Assembly (NCBI GenBank): GCA_018417955.1
Contig: JACTVC010000006.1
Span: forward strand, 2,027,545 to 2,091,544
DNA from: Laccaria trichodermophora
Lineage: Eukaryota; Basidiomycota; Agaricomycetes; Agaricales; Hydnangiaceae
Direction of reading: 5' to 3'
Length of the DNA: 64,000 nt
The position numbers and the translations under genes were made by a program. Shown one piece after another: positions 58,452 to 64,000 of the stretch (position 1 is its first letter; the number at the start of each line of letters is the position of its first letter). Under the pieces are notes generated by a model. It was not told where the DNA came from. It saw only the letters and a program-made list of their open reading frames with translations, and made no database searches.

Positions 58452-58863
58452 AATGCCCATATTGTGTCACAAATACATATGTCGGAATTTGTGATTATAT
58501 ATATCGCAAAGTACGCGTTCGAGGTCCTCAGTATTTTTAAGGTGGCAGTCGAGGTGTACCTTCATCCCGAGTTGTTGCGCCCCAGTGCACAAGTATTCAT
58601 ACGTCACATCATAGTTCAATGGTACTCCACATGGTCAATTGTACCTATGTACCATAGAGCTACCCCAATGGGGCCAATTCTATCTAAACATTATTGAATA
58701 AAGGTGGGCCCAATGCATGCTTTTACCTTAAGATGAGATGGGGTGGCCCAATTGTGAAATACCCCGAAACATTGGGCCCAATTGCTGTTTAACACGTGAT
58801 CATAAGCTGGACCGACGAAAAGTTAGGCCGAAAGATACATAGGAAGACGGGGGGAGGTCACTA
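58452..58863. other. Intergenic, short palindromes
   Basis: Contains several copies of GGGCCCAAT/ATTGGGCCC-like palindromic words between 58660 and 58790, possibly a decayed small element. No frame. Confidence 0.35.
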
Positions 58864-59416
58864 CTACGACGCCGATTTCTCTGCCTTCTCAATGCTTGCT
58901 TCGATCCGAAGCTCCTCTTCCTTCAGCATGATCATAGTGTCCAATTGCCTCAACTGATCCTCCACGTGTGCCATTGCCTCCAAAAGAGCATCTCAAGCTC
59001 TCAAACCCTCCTCGTATTCCCGATGCAACACTCTGTGGGCTATTCGGGCGTATTCCAGTGGGTTTGTAAGTCTTCCGGCATCAGGCAACACTACGTCAAA
59101 AAATGAGGCCATCTTCGGCTCCAATTGAAAACCGGCAGTTAACTTGAAACATTGCAACTTACAGATTGTTTATTCCACGAGGAGTGAGATTTCTCCCCCG
59201 CATTTGACGATGAAGAGTCTACTGGAAGAGAAGAATGAGATGTTAAATAGCGTCAATAGACGAGGCGGTACCTTTGTTGTTGAAACCCTCGGCTGGAGTA
59301 TGTCGTAGATCGGCTCGATCTGCGAGCTGTTTGAGCAAATCGTCTGTAATGAAAAACTATCAGTAACTGTAAATTGGGAGTTTCGGCGACTTACCTGAAC
59401 TCGGGGGGAAAGACAT
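58864..59416 (-). pseudogene. Small mobile-element-type gene with Arg-to-stop change
   Basis: ATG at 59416 reads MSFPPSSDDLLKQLADRADL. Short introns lead to HTPAEGFNNK, VDSSSSNAGEKSHSSWNKQS and MASFFDVVLPDAGRLTNPLE. The last exon gives YARIAHRVLHREYEEGLRA, then TGA at 58995-58993, then DALLEAMAHVEDQLRQLDTM and KEEELRIEASIEKAEKSAS with a stop at 58864. The part beyond the TGA keeps perfect coding character with a coiled coil, so the TGA is likely a recent CGA-to-TGA change. The family is not identified. It is divergent from the gene at 59577 with a ~160-bp shared promoter. Confidence 0.5.
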
Positions 59417-59576
59417 CGGCTGGCTAAGTAGAATGGACAATTGAAAGATGCGGTGTTCCGAAAGAAATGTGATGAATCCGAAATAGGCAATGTTGATTTT
59501 CGTTACTCCCACGGTGATTCCTTTATCTTCAACCAACATCCAAGTCGCGTTCCTCTCATATTTACCTACCTCCACC

Positions 59577-62112
59577 ATGCCTGCTCACCTAACTCAATTC
59601 CAATTTCCCAAAGGATACGGTGAAGCCATGATGACAGTTTACCAAGCGGAAGGCATCATTGCCTCAATCCCAGAAGTCACCGGCAAGATCGTCAAGTGGT
59701 TCAAAGGTGAATACCGCGAGGCGAACTCTTCCGATAGGCTCAAGAAGGAGGTAATGATGCGGCAAATGATGGTAAGTGGCTTAGCAGTTATCAATTGCAC
59801 CAACACTAAACCCCGGTAGCAATATTACGTTAGTGCTTTGAAAACGACGGGGAAGGACAAAACCGCCGACCTTGACCCCCTCGTGGTTCGAATTCTTCAA
59901 GAGGTCCTCCGAACTCAAGAGGGCTCTTTTAACTGGGCCGTCATCACCGAACCCCTTGCTAAACCGATCTACGAAGATTTCCTCGCCGCATGGGATGCCA
60001 CCGGCGACGACGTGCCCGAAGTCATCGCCAAACCATCTAATCAGGAGAATGCGAAGGGGAAGGGCCGTGAGACTGGTACAAACTTGGATGAAACTCCGAA
60101 GCCCACCACCAGAGGAGCCAAACGTAAATTGGAGGAGGAGGAGGAGGAGGAGGAGGATGCAGAGGAGGATGCAGAGGGGGAAGAAGAAGAAGACGGGGAG
60201 GAGAGAGGGGGGGGGGAGACCAGAAGCGGGATGAGGGGACAAAGAAAAGGCCGACGAGAGTGACAAAGAAAGTGAGGATCAAGTCCGCGGCGGAGGTGGA
60301 TTCCGGGGATGAGGGAGGGGATGGGGGCAATCATTCTACCCCGAAGCGGCCTCACCCACAGGGGGTTTGCCAGTCGTGTAGGAATGCGGGGCAACCTTGC
60401 CTCCTCACCGCAGCAGGCCGAACTGCTTGTGACCGATGCAATGGGCGGAAGGAAAGGTGTAGTCTGACCAAGGGTAGAGGGGGTGAGAAAGGAGAATCGA
60501 CAACCAAGGGTAGCGGCGAGAAGGGGGAATCTGCGAAGAAGGTTGAGCCGAAGAAATCGGGCAAGAAGCCCAACACCGCCGCGAAGCCCTCTCCTTCGGG
60601 ATCGAAGCCGTCAGGATTCAAGTCTACTGGCACCCATCTTCTCGGGGAGAAGATGACGGTATACAGCAATCCCAAATTCGAGGGGATTTCGCCAATTCCA
60701 CCGAAATCGATTGGTGAGCTAGCAGGGAACAGGGGACAGTCTGAGCCGGCTGTCAGGGTGATGAGGCGGAGAAGTGAATCCATTCGAGAGGGAAGCATAC
60801 GGCCTGGACATGACCAGGAAATTCCAAGTAAGTTGAATTTTTATTTATTTATCGCAAGTGGCTTATATTTTCAACAGGAGATGCACTCTTGTCAGGCCTC
60901 AATGATGGGTCTAGCACCCCACCCCAAATATCGGATCCCTTCACCGATCGGCTGGACAACATTTCGCTCCATCAAAGGCATCAGACGACCGAGCTTGAAA
61001 GACTCAAGGAGAAGCTCCGGGACGCCAACTCCCGCATCGACGCATTTTCGGCAACGAGCCTTCGGCAAAAGGACACGAACATAGCTGAGTTGGAGGAACA
61101 AGTGAAGATCCACAAGGCGACAATTTCGGACCTCCAGCAAAAGCAAGACCTTACGACCAAAGTCCTGGCCGCGTTGTCGGCACACATTGAACAGCTGGAG
61201 GATGCTGGAGACGCGGTAGATGGGGGGGATACGACCATCGCCGTCGAGCGAGGGCTGAACGCGATCAGAGGAGAGATGATCGATATGGAGCAGAGGATTG
61301 CGTCGGAGTACCAGGGGAGAAAGGCAGTCGACTTGGCCTCCAATATGGAGGTCATTATCAACGGCTTCATCGACGATGTCAACAAAGACCTTCAGGAAGG
61401 TCATCGTCGCACTACCAACATCTCCAATCGCCTTTCCGAACTTGAGCGCTGCAAGCTGGATGAGAGGATCGGCCGAGTGGAGGCACTCAGCTTTGAGTTT
61501 CTCACCGCTGCGTTTGCCCAGGCAAAGGGTAACAGGGGCGACTACGAGGAGAAGATGGAACGACGTCGGCAGGAAATGGACAGATTGGCGTCAGCTCCAC
61601 TAATCCCCACCGCCGGTCCATCCAACACGAATCCTACCGCTGGCACATCGCGATCGGCTCCCAACACCATGACGGATCCTTCAACAATGCCTGCCCAACC
61701 CGAGGACGTCAACGCCGAGGACAAGTCGACTCGTCGCATTGCTCCCCTTCCCCGACGACGAAAGGAGCCTCAATCATCGGCTGGCGTGACCAGTGGGTTA
61801 TCAGCACCACTCCCTTCAATGTCCGAAATGGAATCTACACTGAAGGTAGTGGTTGATATTCTGACGGCTACTGGGGATGACAGGTACTCCGCTCAGTTCC
61901 AGAAGGCGCCGACGAATGAGACGCCGACGCCGACAAGGCAAGAAGGGTCGGCCAACGATGTCGGCCCATCGTTGGAGCCCATCGCTGAAGCGGTCACTCC
62001 GAAGCCTCCCAGTTCCGATGCCATCAACTTGGAACAGGATGAGGCCCAAGAGGACCAAGCTGATTCAAAGGAGCCGGGGGCGGAGGAGGTCGAGCAGGCC
62101 GAGGGGGCTTGA
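59577..62112 (+). CDS. Zn2Cys6-cluster and coiled-coil protein of a putative mobile element
   Basis: ATG at 59577 starts MPAHLTQFQFPKGYGEAMMT. A 48-nt intron (59772-59819) joins MMRQMM to QYYVSALKTTG. After an acidic Glu run and a run of ten G (60207-60216) the coding frame changes phase, then continues KKRPTRVTKKVRIKSAAEVD. A zinc cluster follows with spacing CX2CX6CX9CX2CX6C (CQSCRNAGQPC ... CDRCNGRKERC, about 60370-60465). An intron near 60830-60878 leads to a long coiled coil (LKEKLRDANSRIDAFSATSL, DIEELEEQ-like heptads) and a Pro/Ser/Glu-rich end at 62112. The zinc cluster is the DNA-binding type of fungal regulators, but here it lies mid-protein. The phase change in the G10 tract is either an indel or slippage. 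Confidence 0.55.
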
Positions 62113-62420
62113 TCTTTTGCCGGCGGGCATGCCCCTTTATATATCATACATCATTTTGGGACAACCATGTTATTATTTTTTTGATGAAATTTATTGTCTT
62201 TTTTTGGGATGCCTTGGATGGGAAATGAGTCAAGGCAAATGGCGCCAATGAAACAAGTGGGTATCCGACGAAGCCTAACCATATTCTAACCTTAGCCGAT
62301 GAAGAAGGAAGCCTGACAAACGATTGTTTCAGATGAAGCCCTAATGGCCGACGAAACCTTGAGTCCGACGGAATAGTAACTAATCTACAATGACTAAGTC
62401 GCCTTTTTTCTCGGCCTTCC
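62113..62420. other. Spacer with repeated CCGACGAA-like words
   Basis: Between two convergent genes; words such as CCGACGAAG, GCCGACGAAACC and TCCGACGGAA recur here and across 62-64 kb, perhaps element-specific repeats. Confidence 0.35.
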
Positions 62421-64000
62421 TCAGCCACGCTTCGGTGGATTCACAGATCCCCCGGATGTCTTTCTAGCTTTCGTCGGCTTCGTTTCACTGGTCTTTGCCA
62501 CCTCGACTGGAAGCTTGCTTGGTGGCTTGGTAACCCTTTTTGATGAGCCAGGGGCCTCCTGTTCTGCCTTTCGTTTTCTTGTCTGCATTCCATCAACAGG
62601 CAAGGAGGTATTGGCTGGGCGCTTCGCCGGGCGATGAGTGTTAGGGGCTTCGTCGGATGACATGTTCAATGCAGCCGATGGCAAACATCGCCGGCGACCC
62701 AGTAAACTCCGCAGGCCGAAGTAAGTATGGGGCTGACTCTGGGGCATGCTGAATTACATCAGTCATTCTGGGGATATCTGGACCGGACATTGTCATTGCC
62801 CGATGGTCCTCTAGCGGCAAGCTGCCGAAACGAATTGAAAAGATCTTTGAGACGGGGTGTAGAATATTTGGACATTGGTCCGACGGAACTATCGATATTC
62901 TTTTCCGGTAATGTGTAGACGTTTTTTGTCGGATTTATCTGGATGACTCCATCCATAGGTACTGCAGAACAAGTATCGGCGTCGGCCATTGATGAACCGA
63001 CAGCACCGACAGACGAGGAACAAGGCAAGGTTGTTACGGAAAGATTGCTAGCCAGGCTCCTGGCAAAGGTGTCTTCCTTACTTGAGACGACAGCTTTTTG
63101 GATGTTATCTGCTCTTTCGTCGGAGGGAGAGGAAGTAGCATTGAACTGATTCGGAGCCGACGCTTGGTTGTAGCTGATGCTCGTCATCGTCGGTTGGGGC
63201 TATGTCCCTGGAAGCCAGAAGTGTATCGCCGATGCTGAGTCCGAGCTCATTGGCAGTCGCTCCTCCGATGGTACTGCCTCCAACATGTTCGGCACTACTG
63301 CCGCCGACGGTACCACCGTTTGCTTGGAATAGTCCTGAGGATTCTGCCCAGCCCCGAAACACTTGGAACTCAGTCTGGATCCGGTCCGGCGACCAGGATT
63401 TGTATTCCGTAGCTTGTCAGTAAAGGTATTCCAGAGGGAATGGGGCTCCTCGGAGATTCCACTGGTGTTGTTTCCCTTGACTGGCTATCACCGAACTGAT
63501 TGATCTGCTCATCATCCGAAAAGGCAAAAAGGTCAACATCGTGAAAGTGAAAGTCTTCCCCACTGTCCATGTCAGGGTCCTCAACAACCTTCGGCTTTTA
63601 ATTGGTCGAGGCTTGATCTTTTCCTTCTGTATCGGTGGAGGGAGATCATCATCGGCAGCAATAAAGTGCACCGACGCCTTCGATTTCTTCTTCGGCCGAC
63701 CTTTCGCAGTTGGTTGTTTCCCTGTTTTGCCAGTCGCAGGGGCAGCTATTGTCTTGCCTTTCTTCGGAGGCTCGGCCTTGACGATTTCACCAGCAAACAT
63801 CACCGACTTCCACCAAAATGCTACGAGGCCCGACGATTGCCTTGCCAACCAAAATCGTAAAAGCTTTCGAACCTTAACAACAGTGAGATGTGAGGCTCCT
63901 TATCCATACACTCGTAATTGGGTAAATATTCGGCGGAAATGAAATCTTCAGGTGCCTTTATAACATGGCCCATGGAACCGATGAGTTCCATCCTTGGTTG
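62421..64000 (-). CDS. Edge-truncated, probably decayed mobile-element-type gene
   Basis: The minus strand is open from the right edge with PRMELIGSMGHVIKAPEDFI and YLPNYECMDKEPHISLLL. After a phase change near 63860 it reads FWLARQSSGLVAFWWKSVMF and a basic disordered stretch (KPTAKGRPKKKSKAS-like). An acidic segment DSGEDFHFHDVDLFAFSDDE follows, then Gly/Ser/Thr-rich parts down to 62759 and a Lys/Pro-rich C-terminus ending VNPPKRG at 62421. Phases differ between segments, so introns or frameshifts are present. No domain was recognised. It probably belongs with the two genes to its left as one mobile unit. Confidence 0.4.

Noticed and set aside
1..64000. CRISPR arrays, tRNA or rRNA genes
   Set aside because: No regular repeat-spacer array, no tRNA T-arm and acceptor pattern and no rRNA-like segment was noticed by eye; a tRNAscan run could still find a tRNA.

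Overview
The window looks like nuclear DNA of a basidiomycete of the Agaricomycetes (mushroom-forming fungi). Genes are broken by many 45-60 nt introns. The gene set is fungal: a nucleostemin-type GTPase, Nse3, an LCHN/DENND11-like protein, delta-type PI-PLC and Nha1 antiporters. The accessory part holds a Plavaka-type transposase relic, an NB-ARC/TPR STAND receptor and tandem OTT_1508-type deaminases, all typical of this class. No tRNA, rRNA, CRISPR array or bacterial-style operon was seen.

Layout. 0-13 kb: the 3' end of a low-complexity gene, two short inverted-repeat DNA elements with perfect 8-bp target duplications (1.5-2.7 and 3.6-4.4 kb), the GTPase (4.8-7.0), a WW-domain/Gln-rich protein (7.7-9.8) and an unknown coiled-coil gene (10.8-12.4). 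13-16.3 kb: a broken paralogue of the WW gene, split by a third 8-bp-duplication element that itself holds a foldback structure. 16.6-36.0 kb: a CpG-poor block of decayed repeats containing a diverged tandem array, a Plavaka-type transposase relic (20.4-24.5, minus) with its divergent companion gene (24.7-26.2, plus), a third WW-gene fragment (27.3), an unidentified gag-like gene relic (29.4-31.5) and the C-terminal TPR array of an intact NLR-type gene (32.9-36.4). 37-58.5 kb: more ordinary sequence with an eL8 pseudogene, LCHN-like gene, NSE3, a fourth 8-bp-duplication element placed directly on the NSE3 stop codon, an intronless D-Ala-D-Ala-ligase-like ATP-grasp gene, two tandem Nha1-type antiporters, PI-PLC, and two tandem deaminase genes carrying different lesions. 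58.8-64 kb: a divergent set of mobile-element-like genes, one with a Zn2Cys6 cluster and coiled coil, cut by the window edge.

The main story is genome defence and decay. In the Plavaka relic and its companion, four premature stops are all TGA at sites where the family has Arg, as expected from CGA to TGA. In the 27.3-kb WW fragment, 9 of 11 CpGs of the intact parent have become TpG or CpA. This is direct sequence evidence for repeat-directed CpG methylation followed by deamination. The CpG-poor block stops inside an intact NLR-type gene, and the deaminase pair belongs to a family expanded in mushrooms. Functional links between these parts are inference, not shown by the sequence.
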